From positions 2,666,001 to 2,730,000 of the forward strand of contig NZ_JACVFC010000001.1 of assembly GCF_014529935.1 (NCBI RefSeq): a DNA stretch of 64,000 nt. The letters run 5' to 3'. The notes below the pieces were generated by a model. That model saw only the letters and a list, made by a program, of their open reading frames with translations, was not told where the DNA came from and did no database searches. Shown here piece after piece: positions 36,115 to 44,819 of the stretch. A program made the position numbers and the translations under genes. The DNA is from Chitinophaga qingshengii (GTDB lineage: Bacteria > Bacteroidota > Bacteroidia > Chitinophagales > Chitinophagaceae). Positions within the stretch are counted from its first letter, which is position 1, and each line of letters opens with the position of its first letter.

Positions 36115-36966
36115 ATGATTTTTCTTCACGATTTCAGGGACCTTCAGGGCCAATCCACGGAAACACTCGCTCATACGTTCAATGAAGCATTCAGTGACTA
36201 TATTGTACCGATGCATCTTACCCCCTCCATCCTCGAAGTAAAGATGAAAGCGGAAAACCTCAGGCGGGAATGGTCTATGGGCGCCTTTAATGGTAATAGT
36301 CTGGGTGGTTTTGTATTACATGGCGTTAACCACGAACCTGATCCCACAGTACTGTACAATGGCGGTACCGGCGTAATCCCCGCTTATCGCGGACAACACC
36401 TGATACAGAAAATGTATCAGCATTTTATTCCGCATTACCAGGATAAAGGCATCCGGAAAATTTACCTGGAAGTGATCAGCTCCAACTTACCTGCCATCAA
36501 AGCCTATACGAACAGCGGCTTTCACAAAATGCGCATGTTCCACTGTTACAAAGGAACCGTAACCGTTCATACTACTACCCCGGGTATCAGCATCCGCGAA
36601 ACCGATGCGCCGGAATGGGCTGTGTTAAGCACCTTCATGGATATGGAACCCAGCTGGAGCAATGCTGTAGCCAGCATAAAACGGGAATATCCGGCTACAG
36701 GCACCTGGGAAGCGGTACTGGACGGACAGGTAGTAGGTTATATCAGCATACACAAAGAAAGCAAACGAATCCGCAATATAGCAGTGCACCCGGATTTCCG
36801 CCGGCGCGGTATTGGCAGCACCTTACTGCAACATGTGTCCGGTATACTGGGTGGCCCGATGAGCATTATCAACATTGATGAAAAAAATCCGGAGATAGGC
36901 GCTTTCCTGGAAAAATCAGGGCTCCCGCATTATTTGTCGCAGTATGAAATGGCAATAGAGATGTAG
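36115..36966 (+). CDS. GNAT-family N-acetyltransferase with two tandem GNAT domains
   Basis: A 283-residue protein starting at ATG 36115; ATG 36097 and TTG 36061 are in frame, but they lie inside or before the inverted repeat and give no family sequence. The N-terminal half has the GNAT fold with FNEAFSDYIVPMHL and the loop VIPAYRGQHLIQKMY. The second half has its own CoA loop VHPDFRRRGIGSTLLQHV. Two-domain GNATs like this are common in Bacteroidota; substrates are generally unknown. It converges on fabD, with a 48-bp-armed inverted repeat starting at the stop codon. Confidence 0.85.
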   Translation: MIFLHDFRDLQGQSTETLAHTFNEAFSDYIVPMHLTPSILEVKMKAENLRREWSMGAFNGNSLGGFVLHGVNHEPDPTVLYNGGTGVIPAYRGQHLIQKMYQHFIPHYQDKGIRKIYLEVISSNLPAIKAYTNSGFHKMRMFHCYKGTVTVHTTTPGISIRETDAPEWAVLSTFMDMEPSWSNAVASIKREYPATGTWEAVLDGQVVGYISIHKESKRIRNIAVHPDFRRRGIGSTLLQHVSGILGGPMSIINIDEKNPEIGAFLEKSGLPHYLSQYEMAIEM

Positions 36967-36967
36967 G

Positions 36968-37075
36968 GATTTACGGATTTTTTGATTTACGAATTTAAAA
37001 ATGCAGCGGAGATCACCATATATAACATGATCTCCGCTGCATTTTTAAATTCGTAAATCAAAAAATCCCTAAATC
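36968..37075. repeat. Very long inverted repeat between convergent GNAT and fabD genes
   Basis: Bases 36975-37015 and 37028-37068 are perfect 41-bp reverse complements around a 12-nt spacer. With one mismatch the arms extend to 36968-37015 and 37028-37075 (48 bp). The inner part, aaaaatgcagcggagatca against its complement, has the A/T flanks of a bidirectional terminator. The outer part is AT-rich and far longer than a terminator needs. The right end overlaps the fabD stop codon. Confidence 0.9.
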
Positions 37076-37964
37076 AATTAATCCCATTTACGGTTACTTC
37101 TTTCGCGATTTTCTGCACCAGTCCCTGCAACACTTTACCAGGACCAACTTCAGTGAATTCTGTTGCGCCGTCGGCTACCATGGCCAATACGGACTGGCTC
37201 CATTTTACCGGGCCGGTGAGCTGGTCAATCAGGTTTTGTTTGATCTGGGCTGCGTCGGTTACGGCAGCGGCTACCACGTTTTGATATACCGGGCAGCTGG
37301 GGGCGTTGAATACTGCTTTTTCGATAGCAGCTTTCAGTTCCTCCCGGGCAGGTTCCATCAGCGGAGAGTGGAAAGCGCCGCCTACAGGCAGGAGCATGGC
37401 TCTTTTAGCGCCGGCAGCTTTCAGTTCAGCGCAGGCTGTTTCAACGGCTTTAATAGTGCCGGAGATCACGAGCTGGCCAGGGCTGTTATAGTTGGCAGGT
37501 ACCACCACTTCGTTGGTTTCAGCGGCTACCTTAGCACAAATTTCTTCTACTTTAGCATCTTCCATACCCAGGATTACCGCCATGGTGGAGGGTTGGTGTT
37601 CGCAGGCTTTCTGCATAGCGTTAGCCCTGATCGCTACCAGGCGAAGCGCTTCTTCAAAAGACAGTACCCCGTTGGCTACAAGGGCAGAAAATTCGCCCAG
37701 GGAGTGGCCGGCAACCATGGCTGGCTGAGAATGTTCGGTAGTCAGGAAAGCGATAACGGCATGCAGAAATACTGCAGGCTGCGTTACTTTGGTTTGTTTC
37801 AGGTCTTCTTCAGTACCGGTAAACATTACATCGGAGATACGGAATCCCAGGATTTCGTTGGCTTGCTCAAACAGTTCCTTTGCTTTGGCATTGGTGTCAT
37901 ACAGGTTTTTACCCATACCCGGAAATTGTGAGGCCTGGCCGGGGAATACATATGCATGCTTCAT
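37074..37964 (-). CDS. fabD: Malonyl-CoA:ACP transacylase
   Basis: A 296-residue cytoplasmic enzyme that loads malonyl groups from CoA onto acyl carrier protein for fatty acid synthesis. The N-terminus YVFPGQASQFPGMGKNLY is the family signature. The nucleophile is Ser88 in AGHSLGEFSAL and the partner is His199 in GGAFHSPLM. Length is standard. It is transcribed apart from fabH and converges on the GNAT gene, with its stop inside the long inverted repeat at 36968-37075. The 173-bp space upstream contains AT-rich sequence and the folE terminator. Confidence 0.96.
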   Translation of the reverse strand: MKHAYVFPGQASQFPGMGKNLYDTNAKAKELFEQANEILGFRISDVMFTGTEEDLKQTKVTQPAVFLHAVIAFLTTEHSQPAMVAGHSLGEFSALVANGVLSFEEALRLVAIRANAMQKACEHQPSTMAVILGMEDAKVEEICAKVAAETNEVVVPANYNSPGQLVISGTIKAVETACAELKAAGAKRAMLLPVGGAFHSPLMEPAREELKAAIEKAVFNAPSCPVYQNVVAAAVTDAAQIKQNLIDQLTGPVKWSQSVLAMVADGATEFTEVGPGKVLQGLVQKIAKEVTVNGIN

Positions 37965-38082
37965 GATTGCTTATATTGTAGTGATTATATCAAATAAAAA
38001 ATAATTCAAATATACAATCTATTAACGTTTAATAATGAATTATTGCAGGTGTTGCAAAACTGCATCAAAAAAGCATTAAAAC

Positions 38083-38118
38083 AAAAAATGGTTTAACCGG
38101 TTAACGGTTAAACCATTT
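38083..38118 (-). terminator. Rho-independent terminator of folE
   Basis: aaatggtttaacc (38086-38098) and ggttaaaccattt (38106-38118) are perfect 13-bp arms with a 7-nt loop. The A run at 38083-38088 gives the T tract on the minus strand. It lies 19 bp after the folE stop. Confidence 0.85.
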
Positions 38119-38137
38119 CTTTATAAGTCGTACTGAC

Positions 38138-38725
38138 TTATTTATTAATCAGTTTCATGAACTCGCTCCGGGTGGTACCATCCTGGAACTGACCGCTGAA
38201 AGCGGAAGTGGTGGTAATGGAGTTCTGTTTGGATACGCCGCGCATCATCATACAGAGGTGTTGCGCTTCGATTACCACAGCTACCCCTTGCGGTTGCAGC
38301 GTTTCCTGGATGGCATCCAGGATTTGGTGGGTCATCCGTTCCTGCACCTGCAGCCGGCGGGCATATACGTCCACCACGCGGGCCAGTTTACTCAGGCCGG
38401 TAATATACCCGTTGGGAATGTACGCCACATGCGCTTTTCCGAAGAAAGGCAACATATGATGCTCACACATGGAATACAATTCTATATCTTTCACTATCAC
38501 CATTTCACTATATGCCTCGGTGAACTTGGCGCCATTGAGGATTTCCCTGGCATCCATCTGATAACCCTGGGTCAGGAACTGCATAGCTTTCGCCATCCTT
38601 TCCGGGGTTTTCAGAAGCCCTTCCCTGTCGGCATCTTCGCCGAGCAGTTCCAGGCATTCTTTATAGTTCTTTACAAGACCGGACGTGATCTTTTCGTCGT
38701 AACTTTCAACCTTATTATACGCCAT
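38138..38725 (-). CDS. folE: GTP cyclohydrolase I
   Basis: A 195-residue enzyme that converts GTP to 7,8-dihydroneopterin triphosphate, feeding folate, biopterin or 7-deazaguanine synthesis. The zinc ligands Cys87 and His90 lie in [20 protein letters not shown] and Cys158 in [11 protein letters not shown]. The length is that of a normal bacterial type I enzyme. It follows queD (80-bp gap) on the same strand. That pairing suggests supply of the queuosine precursor as well as folate; the queC, queE and queF genes are not in the window. Confidence 0.96.
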   Translation of the reverse strand: MAYNKVESYDEKITSGLVKNYKECLELLGEDADREGLLKTPERMAKAMQFLTQGYQMDAREILNGAKFTEAYSEMVIVKDIELYSMCEHHMLPFFGKAHVAYIPNGYITGLSKLARVVDVYARRLQVQERMTHQILDAIQETLQPQGVAVVIEAQHLCMMMRGVSKQNSITTTSAFSGQFQDGTTRSEFMKLINK

Positions 38726-38805
38726 TCTTATATGATTTAGTCAATTCAAATGCTGGTCCCGCACCTGCCATGTTACACAAAGTCATACATTAGGCGAGGA
38801 TAAAA

Positions 38806-39219
38806 TCACTTACCGCCGTAATATTCTACGTATATGCGGGGGGTCTCATACAGCTTGATGCAATGAAGCTGTACTTCCGCAGGTAAGTGTTGGGAAAGCT
38901 GGTCCCAAATGGCGATCGCCAGGTTTTCGGCAGAAGTAAACTTACCCGCCATAAAATCCACGTCCATATTGAGGTTCCGATGGTCTACCTTTTCTATAAC
39001 AGCATCCCTGATAATCACACCCAAAGTTTTGGCATTGAACACAAAGCCGGTTTCCGGATCGGGGTTACCCTTTACAGTTACATGTAATTCATAGTTATGA
39101 CCATGCCAGTTAACATTGGCACATTTTCCGAATACTTCCTCGTTCTTTTCTTTGCTCCATGCCGGGTTAGATAACTTATGCGCTGCATTAAAGTTCTCTA
39201 CTCGCGTTAAATAAATCAT
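38806..39219 (-). CDS. queD: 6-carboxytetrahydropterin synthase / 6-pyruvoyl-tetrahydropterin synthase family
   Basis: A 137-residue protein started at ATG 39217-39219, giving MIYLTRVENFNAAHKL, the usual opening; the longer frame has ten extra residues without family match. The zinc ligands are His14, His39 and His41 (NWHGHNYEL) with catalytic Cys33 in GKCANVNW, His80 and Glu98 downstream. It would convert dihydroneopterin triphosphate to 6-carboxytetrahydropterin in queuosine synthesis. A biopterin-type PTPS activity cannot be excluded by sequence. folE follows on the same strand. Confidence 0.88.
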   Translation of the reverse strand: MIYLTRVENFNAAHKLSNPAWSKEKNEEVFGKCANVNWHGHNYELHVTVKGNPDPETGFVFNAKTLGVIIRDAVIEKVDHRNLNMDVDFMAGKFTSAENLAIAIWDQLSQHLPAEVQLHCIKLYETPRIYVEYYGGK

Positions 39220-39321
39220 TATTGCAAAAAATTTTCGCAAAAATACCACTATCTCTGAGTAGTGCCAAGTTTATCCTGATTCCTGTCAATTGTTTTACAC
39301 TGCCAGCGACCATTTTTGCCG

Positions 39322-39329
39322 TACTTTTA
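39322..39329 (+). promoter_or_regulatory. Putative -7 promoter element of mqnB
   Basis: TACTTTTA fits TAnnTTTG apart from the last base and lies only 4 bp before the ATG. If used, the transcript would be almost leaderless. No -33 TTTG lies at the usual spacing. Confidence 0.3.
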
Positions 39330-39333
39330 CGGC

Positions 39334-40020
39334 ATGAAATTATTGGTTACCGCTGCGACCATACTGGAAGTCCAGCCTTTTTTGCAATTCCTGGACCATG
39401 AAAGCCAAAAAGTATCTGCCCACCAATACCGCCTGGCCAATTGTGACATCCAAATACTCATTGCCGGCATCGGCATGATGCACTATGCCTACCATCTCGG
39501 GCGCTACCTGGCCACCCACCAGCCGGACATAGCCCTCCAGGCCGGTATAGCCGGTACTTTCCGCCGCGAATGGCCCCTGGGCTCCCTCGTAATAGTGGAC
39601 CGCGAATACCTGGCCGACCTCGGCGCGGAAGATCAGGATCAGTTTAAAGATTTATTTGATATACACCTCTGGCAACCCTCCCAGCCTCCTTTTACAGGCA
39701 ACGCCCTGGTGAATACCTTCAGCGGCCTGCCCTACCTCCCCGATCTGCCCAAAGCCACCAGCGTCAGTGTGAACATGGTCAGCGGCAACATCCCTACCAT
39801 TACCCGGCTGGAAAGCAAGTACATGCCCGACGTGGAAAGCATGGAAGGCGCCGCCTTCCACTTCGCCTGCCTCTCGGAAAAAATACCCTTCCTGCAACTG
39901 CGCTGTATCTCCAACTATGTGGAAATACGCGACAAAAGTAAATGGAACATCCCCCTGGCCGTTAAACAGCTGAATGAAGAACTCATTTCAACTGTCAAAG
40001 CATTGGCGGGCTTATCTTAA
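39334..40020 (+). CDS. mqnB: Futalosine hydrolase
   Basis: A 228-residue member of the nucleoside phosphorylase fold that cleaves futalosine to dehypoxanthine futalosine in the futalosine route to menaquinone. The start is the ATG at 39334 (MKLLVTAATILEVQPFLQF); a TTG 18 bp upstream is less likely. Visible motifs include the glycine-rich QAGIAGTF and VESMEGAAFHFACL, the purine-binding segment of the fold, which supports a hydrolase rather than a synthase. mqnD follows after 21 bp on the same strand, making the pathway assignment firm. Bacteroidota use menaquinone as their main respiratory quinone. Confidence 0.92.
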   Translation: MKLLVTAATILEVQPFLQFLDHESQKVSAHQYRLANCDIQILIAGIGMMHYAYHLGRYLATHQPDIALQAGIAGTFRREWPLGSLVIVDREYLADLGAEDQDQFKDLFDIHLWQPSQPPFTGNALVNTFSGLPYLPDLPKATSVSVNMVSGNIPTITRLESKYMPDVESMEGAAFHFACLSEKIPFLQLRCISNYVEIRDKSKWNIPLAVKQLNEELISTVKALAGLS

Positions 40021-40041
40021 CAAATAAAATTTTCTAAGTAT

Positions 40042-40851
40042 ATGCACTTATCATTAGGTTTCTCACCATGCCCGAACGATACTTTTATCTTCGACGCCCT
40101 GGTTAATAACAAGATCGATACGCAAGGACTAACATTTGATACACAGCTGGAAGATGTGGAAACACTCAACCGCTGGGCGCTGGAGGGGAAACTGCCCATC
40201 ACCAAACTGAGTTTTGCCGTATACCTGAAAGTAAAGGACAAATATGAACTGCTCAACAGCGGCAGCGCCCTGGGCCGCGGCTGCGGACCACTGCTCATCG
40301 CTAAAAGGGATATCCCGAAGGAAGAAATCAAAAACCTGAAAATAGCCATCCCCGGCGAAAATACCACCGCCAACCTGCTCTTTTCCATCGCTTTCCCGGA
40401 AGCGACCAATAAACAGGTAATGGTCTTCTCCGACATCGAAAATGCAGTACTCAACGGCGATGTGGACGCCGGCGTGATCATACACGAAAACCGCTTCACC
40501 TACCAGCTGAAAGGCCTGGTAAAACTCATGGACATGGGCGAGTACTGGGAATCTACTACCGGTAATCCTATTCCGTTAGGCGGGATCTTTATCCGTAAAG
40601 ATATTCCCGCTGAAACACGCGCCCAGGTAGATGCGCTCATCCACCAAAGCCTGCAACACGCTTACAGTGAATATCCTCACCTGTCCGACTATATTAAATC
40701 ACACGCGCAGGAAATGGATGAACAGGTGATGCGCCAGCATATCGATCTCTATGTGAATGATTTCAGCCTGGACCTTGGTAAGGAAGGCCACGCCGCGGTA
40801 GATGCCCTGATGACGGCGGCAGAGGAAGTGGTGGCTCGCAAAGGAGCATAA
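40042..40851 (+). CDS. mqnD: 1,4-dihydroxy-6-naphthoate synthase
   Basis: A 269-residue periplasmic-binding-protein-fold enzyme of the futalosine menaquinone pathway that acts after MqnC to form 1,4-dihydroxy-6-naphthoate. The N-terminal SPCPNDTFIFDAL motif distinguishes MqnD from MqnA. KLSFAVYLKV, GSALGRGCGPLLIA and VIIHENRFTY are further family segments. No signal peptide is present, so it is cytoplasmic. It is co-directional with mqnB after 21 bp. mqnA, mqnC and mqnE are elsewhere. Confidence 0.93.
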   Translation: MHLSLGFSPCPNDTFIFDALVNNKIDTQGLTFDTQLEDVETLNRWALEGKLPITKLSFAVYLKVKDKYELLNSGSALGRGCGPLLIAKRDIPKEEIKNLKIAIPGENTTANLLFSIAFPEATNKQVMVFSDIENAVLNGDVDAGVIIHENRFTYQLKGLVKLMDMGEYWESTTGNPIPLGGIFIRKDIPAETRAQVDALIHQSLQHAYSEYPHLSDYIKSHAQEMDEQVMRQHIDLYVNDFSLDLGKEGHAAVDALMTAAEEVVARKGA

Positions 40852-40873
40852 GATTATGTAATATATAAAGATC

Positions 40874-40921
40874 GCAAAGCGCGAAGATCAACATAGTATG
40901 ATCTTCGCGCTTTGCTGTTTT
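40874..40921. terminator. Long hairpin, probable bidirectional terminator of mqnD and the photolyase gene
   Basis: gcaaagcgcgaagatca (40874-40890) pairs perfectly with its complement (40899-40915) around an 8-nt loop; a short T run follows at 40918-40921. It lies between convergent genes. Two more direct copies of the right arm follow at about 40941-40956 and 40974-40992, so it is also part of a repeat cluster. Confidence 0.65.
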
Positions 40922-40992
40922 ATGTAGATGAACAATTGTAATCTTCACGCTTTGCGCTCTTAAAACAACAATAAATCTCTGCACGCTTTGCG
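40901..40992. repeat. Three spaced copies of an atcttcRcgctttgcg unit
   Basis: The unit recurs at 40901-40915, 40941-40956 and, with a 2-nt insertion, 40974-40992. The spacing is 40 and about 33 bp. The last copy ends 9 bp before the stop of the photolyase gene. The first copy also forms the right arm of the hairpin at 40874-40915. Confidence 0.7.
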
Positions 40993-41001
40993 GGAAAACA
41001 C

Positions 41002-42321
41002 TCACCGGGCAAGTGCCTTACCATACACTTCCAGCGCCCGTTTCCGCGCCATCTCATGCTCTACCATCGGTTTCGGATAACTGAACTCATCTAACTCCGG
41101 TACCCATTGACGGATATAACGCAACTCTTTATCAAACTTCTGCGTTTGCAACGAAGGATTAAATACCCGGAAATAAGGGGCCGCATCACAGCCACAACCT
41201 GCTGCCCACTGCCAGTTGCCATTGTTGGATGCCAGATCATAATCCAGCAGCTTAGCGGCAAAATAGGCTTCTCCCCAACGCCAGTCGATCAACAAATGTT
41301 TGGTCAGAAAACTGGCGGTGATCATCCTCACCCGGTTATGCATAAAACCAGTGGCATTTAATTCCCGCATACCCGCATCTACAATGGGATAGCCGGTTTC
41401 CCCCTGACACCAGCGTTCAAATTCAGCGGCATTGTTCCGCCACGGAATACGATCATACTCCTGTTTAAAAGAGGCATGTTCCACTTTCGGGAAATGCCAT
41501 AATATCATCTGGAAAAACTCCCGCCAGATCAGCTCCTTCAGGAAGGTAGCATTATCATCGAGGGCCTTTTTTACCAACTCACGGATGCTGATTGTTCCAA
41601 ACCGCAAATGTACGCCCAGGCGGGAAGTACCCTGTATCGCAGGTATATCACGGGTTTGATCATACCGGGTAATAATTTTTTCCGGAAAGCCGGCTGCAGG
41701 AAAAGTCGTTTTAACCGCTGTAAATCCCAGTGTTTTCAACGAAGGTATTTTCAGTGGTTCCTGCTGATACCAATACTTCGCATACCTTTCCACCGGGTAG
41801 GATTTATAATGAAACGGCTGCAGGGTAGCCAGCCATCTTTTACTGTAAGGCGTAAATATCGTATATGGGTCACCGTTATCTTTCAACACTTCATTCTTTT
41901 CAAAGATAACCTGGTCTTTGTAAGCATGAAAGTTTATGCCTTTGTCCTTCAAAAGTGCGGCTATAGCGGTATCACGCTGACGGGCATACGGTTCGTAATC
42001 ATGATTGGTAAATACCGCGCCCACGGTGTAGCGGGTGGTCCAATGTTCAAACGCAGCTTCCGGTGCGCCATGGAAAACATCCAGCGTGGCGCCCATAGCA
42101 GTGAGTTGCTGCTGCATAGTTTCCAGCGCCTGGTGAATAAAACACACGCGTCGATCTGCTTTATCTTCCAGGTCATCCAGTATATGCGTATCGAATACAA
42201 ACACCGGCACCACCGGTTGGCCCGCTTTCAGTGCATGATATAAAGCGGCCTGGTCGTGCAGCCGGAGGTCCCGCCGCAGCCAGCAGAGATTAACAACTGG
42301 TTTTGTGTTATACTTTACCAT
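41002..42321 (-). CDS. phrB: Deoxyribodipyrimidine photolyase (class I, FAD-dependent)
   Basis: A 439-residue light-driven enzyme that splits cyclobutane pyrimidine dimers. The start MVKYNTKPVVNLCWLRRDLRLHDQ at 42319-42321 overlaps the end of the upstream aminotransferase gene by 14 bp. The N-terminal antenna-binding domain begins with LCWLRRDLRLHD. The C-terminal FAD domain has WCQGETGYPIVDAGMREL, GFMHNRVRM, DWRWGEAYFAAKLLDYDLASNNGNWQW and RVFNP, all typical of CPD photolyases. A cryptochrome-like protein cannot be excluded by sequence, but repair is the simpler reading. The overlap suggests coupled translation with the aminotransferase. Confidence 0.93.
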   Translation of the reverse strand: MVKYNTKPVVNLCWLRRDLRLHDQAALYHALKAGQPVVPVFVFDTHILDDLEDKADRRVCFIHQALETMQQQLTAMGATLDVFHGAPEAAFEHWTTRYTVGAVFTNHDYEPYARQRDTAIAALLKDKGINFHAYKDQVIFEKNEVLKDNGDPYTIFTPYSKRWLATLQPFHYKSYPVERYAKYWYQQEPLKIPSLKTLGFTAVKTTFPAAGFPEKIITRYDQTRDIPAIQGTSRLGVHLRFGTISIRELVKKALDDNATFLKELIWREFFQMILWHFPKVEHASFKQEYDRIPWRNNAAEFERWCQGETGYPIVDAGMRELNATGFMHNRVRMITASFLTKHLLIDWRWGEAYFAAKLLDYDLASNNGNWQWAAGCGCDAAPYFRVFNPSLQTQKFDKELRYIRQWVPELDEFSYPKPMVEHEMARKRALEVYGKALAR

Positions 42322-43156
42322 CAAACAATACTTCGTGTAAAATAGCAGCAGTGGCGTTACCATAGCTGTTGTCACGGAAATGGCCCACCCATCGGATACC
42401 CTGTATCGCATTCGTCAGAAATATTTCATCTGCGTTTTCCAGGTCCTCTATGGTCAGTGGTTTTTCTTCCATCTTAAAAGGTAGCTCTGATCTTAACAGG
42501 TGTTTGCGCATCACGCCACATACACCGCCCTCTGAAAGTGGTGGTGTGTAAATGGTTTTCCGATGTACGATAAAAACACTCGCGATGGTACTGTCTGCCA
42601 CGCGGCCATACTGATTGAGCAGCAGCACTTCGTTGAGCCCGTGTTGTTTGCCATATATGGCGCCCATCACATAAGGAAGACAGTTATTGGATTTAATGGG
42701 AGAGAATTTGTCGCTGGTTTTACGCGCATCCGGGAAAACATCCAGTACCAGTCCGTTTTCATTTAGCCCCAGTATGGAGCTGTTCAATTCCCAGGTCTGA
42801 ATAACATAATTGAACATATTGCTATACGGTTCGTATAGCCCTCCATCTACGCGGAATACGGTGAACCTTACCCTGGCCATATTAGTCAGGTTATTTTTAT
42901 GACACAGATCTGCTATCTGCCGGAGAAAATAGGCTTTCGTAAAATGTGCAGGGATATCAAAATGCAATAAGTTTAGACTGGCAAGCAGGCGCTCAAAATG
43001 CAGGTCGCCCAACACGACTTCTCCCTGGTGTACCCGCATCGTTTCAAAGCAGCCATCACCATAGCGGAATGCGCGGTTATCAGCCGTTAGGATTGGGTCT
43101 CCGGCAGGAAAAAATTTACCATTGTAACTGAGAAAACCAACTTGCACCTCAAACAT
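42308..43156 (-). CDS. Aminotransferase class IV (PabC/IlvE-like)
   Basis: A 282-residue PLP enzyme of fold type IV. FRYGDGCFETMRVHQGEVV is the N-terminal signature; the PLP lysine is probably in FSPIKSNNCLPYVMG, which resembles aminodeoxychorismate lyase (KxxN) more than branched-chain aminotransferases. The later segments are LLNQYGRVADSTIASVFIV and GVCGVMRKHLL. The likely role is 4-aminobenzoate (folate) synthesis as PabC, but D-amino acid or branched-chain transamination is possible. The photolyase gene overlaps its 3' end. Upstream lies a 17-bp-armed hairpin (43208-43249). Confidence 0.85.
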   Translation of the reverse strand: MFEVQVGFLSYNGKFFPAGDPILTADNRAFRYGDGCFETMRVHQGEVVLGDLHFERLLASLNLLHFDIPAHFTKAYFLRQIADLCHKNNLTNMARVRFTVFRVDGGLYEPYSNMFNYVIQTWELNSSILGLNENGLVLDVFPDARKTSDKFSPIKSNNCLPYVMGAIYGKQHGLNEVLLLNQYGRVADSTIASVFIVHRKTIYTPPLSEGGVCGVMRKHLLRSELPFKMEEKPLTIEDLENADEIFLTNAIQGIRWVGHFRDNSYGNATAAILHEVLFDGKV

Positions 43157-43207
43157 CGTTTAGCAAGTTGTAAGTTACCCAATTATTTTGTCATTTCATC
43201 GATCTCC

Positions 43208-43249
43208 TTTCGTGGGATTTACCGTGCCATAGCGGTAAATCCCACGAAA
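43208..43249. repeat. 17-bp-armed hairpin upstream of the aminotransferase gene
   Basis: tttcgtgggatttaccg (43208-43224) and cggtaaatcccacgaaa (43233-43249) are perfect reverse complements around 8 nt. It sits between the stop of the DUF5723 gene and the start of the aminotransferase gene, both on the minus strand. No T tract follows on either strand, so it is not a standard intrinsic terminator. Confidence 0.7.
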
Positions 43250-43263
43250 AGAAAACGTTAAAT

Positions 43264-44643
43264 TTATTTACGGAGACCACCGAAACGAACACCGATGAAA
43301 CCATCTACCTGGTGAGAGCCGCCCATTAGTGCACTCAATACGCTACCGGAACCGAAAAATACGGGACCTACCCGAAAACTGGCGCCTGCATTGAATTTAG
43401 TCAGTCCATTATAGCTCAACGGCATAAAGAACCCGAAAATACGGCCATCATAACGCGGCGTTACAGCGAAACCACTGTAATACTGCGCGTTAAATGGTTT
43501 TGTTTTACCAGAGGCCAGTGCCAGCTGCACTTCCAGGTTGACGAAGAAATCTTTATGGATATGATAATCGCCGGTTAGCTGCAGCGTGGTTGGCAAACTG
43601 ATCGAATAATTGGCGGCAGCGTTGTGCTGATCTGCTTTAAAATATTGCGGGTATTTACCCAGTTCCCTTTTGTAGTTGTCGAGGTCCACACCATTGAGGT
43701 TGCTCAGATAAAACTGTTGACCGGCGGGAATATTGATACCGAAGGAACCGCTGCGGGTAACATCGCGCTCGTAGCGGATTTTGCCGGCGTCGAGGAGCGC
43801 CAGGCCGGCGCGGAACTTATAACCTTTTTGAGCAGATGCCGGTCTGTATTCATACACTACGCCCAGATCGGCACCAAAGCCGCGGCCATGTGTTTTAGCC
43901 GCATCTTCTGCCTGAAAATCGGAGAGGTTCACCCCTGCGAAGTTCATACCGATCTCACCGGAAGCATTGGTCAGATAAGTATCTTGTTTGCCTTCATCAA
44001 TACCCATGGTGCCTTTCAGCTGGTTGATGTTGATGCTGGCATTACCGGCGCCCGCCAGGTATTTCAGGGTTATGCCGGCTTTCAGGTAGTGCGGTCCTAC
44101 GGTAATCACTTCCCGGGCTGCAGACACATTGAACTCTGACCACGCATTTAATGCAATGCGCATGTTGTCGTTGGAATTGATAGTGTACGGGAAAGAGGAA
44201 CGGTCCATACTGCTAAAATCGTTCATGATTTTGTCGGCCAGTTTACCGTCCAGGTCAGTTACGTTTACCATTACACGGGCGCGGGCGCCTACAGCAAAGG
44301 ACCATTTTTTTACACTGAACATTACGGTGGGAACGGTAGCCGATACGTTCAGCAACGCGCGGGTAAGCCCTTTGCTCTGTCCAAACAGCTGTGATTTGAT
44401 AGTGTCCTCTCCAAAGGCGCTGCCCACATTTCCCAGCTTGTATTTCAGCTGATTGTTGCCTACGCCGGCGTTGACGGAAAACAGGTTCACATCCCAACGG
44501 TAACGATTATCCGCAATATTGGCGGGGTTGCTGTATACGCTGGTGGCCCCGGCATAGCTGCTGGTACGGAAGCCGGCATAATCCTGGGCATACAGGGACA
44601 GTGTACTGCATGACAGTAGCAGGAAAGTAGAAATTCTCTTCAT
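43264..44643 (-). CDS. DUF5723-type outer-membrane beta-barrel protein
   Basis: A 459-residue protein with a signal peptide (MKRISTFLLLSCSTLSLYA). The mature start QDYAGFRTSSYAGATSVYSNPANIADNRYRWDVNL resembles DUF5723, a Bacteroidota outer-membrane family with a SNPAN motif like FadL-type or PorV-like porins. Alternating hydrophobic strands continue to the end FIGVRFGGLRK. The function is unknown; a transport or structural barrel role is inferred. It has its own start region, with the CoA-transferase terminator 90 bp upstream. Confidence 0.7.
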   Translation of the reverse strand: MKRISTFLLLSCSTLSLYAQDYAGFRTSSYAGATSVYSNPANIADNRYRWDVNLFSVNAGVGNNQLKYKLGNVGSAFGEDTIKSQLFGQSKGLTRALLNVSATVPTVMFSVKKWSFAVGARARVMVNVTDLDGKLADKIMNDFSSMDRSSFPYTINSNDNMRIALNAWSEFNVSAAREVITVGPHYLKAGITLKYLAGAGNASININQLKGTMGIDEGKQDTYLTNASGEIGMNFAGVNLSDFQAEDAAKTHGRGFGADLGVVYEYRPASAQKGYKFRAGLALLDAGKIRYERDVTRSGSFGINIPAGQQFYLSNLNGVDLDNYKRELGKYPQYFKADQHNAAANYSISLPTTLQLTGDYHIHKDFFVNLEVQLALASGKTKPFNAQYYSGFAVTPRYDGRIFGFFMPLSYNGLTKFNAGASFRVGPVFFGSGSVLSALMGGSHQVDGFIGVRFGGLRK

Positions 44644-44732
44644 AGGTATTTATTGGATCAAGGTATAGATGACAGTTCTTAACGTGCTTTCGGGATGCAA
44701 GAATATAGATATTAAATTAAAAATACAAGTAT

Positions 44733-44768
44733 AAAAAAGCCTCACCTGATAAGTTATCAAGTGAGGTT
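44733..44768 (-). terminator. Rho-independent terminator of the CoA-transferase operon
   Basis: cctcacctgataa (44740-44752) pairs with ttatcaagtgagg (44754-44766) with one internal mismatch. The A run at 44733-44738 gives T6 on the minus strand. It lies about 50 bp after the stop of subunit B. Confidence 0.85.
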
Positions 44769-44819
44769 GTTTATTTTTAGATTTATTTATTTTGATATTT
44801 ATTGGTGATGCGGGACTGT

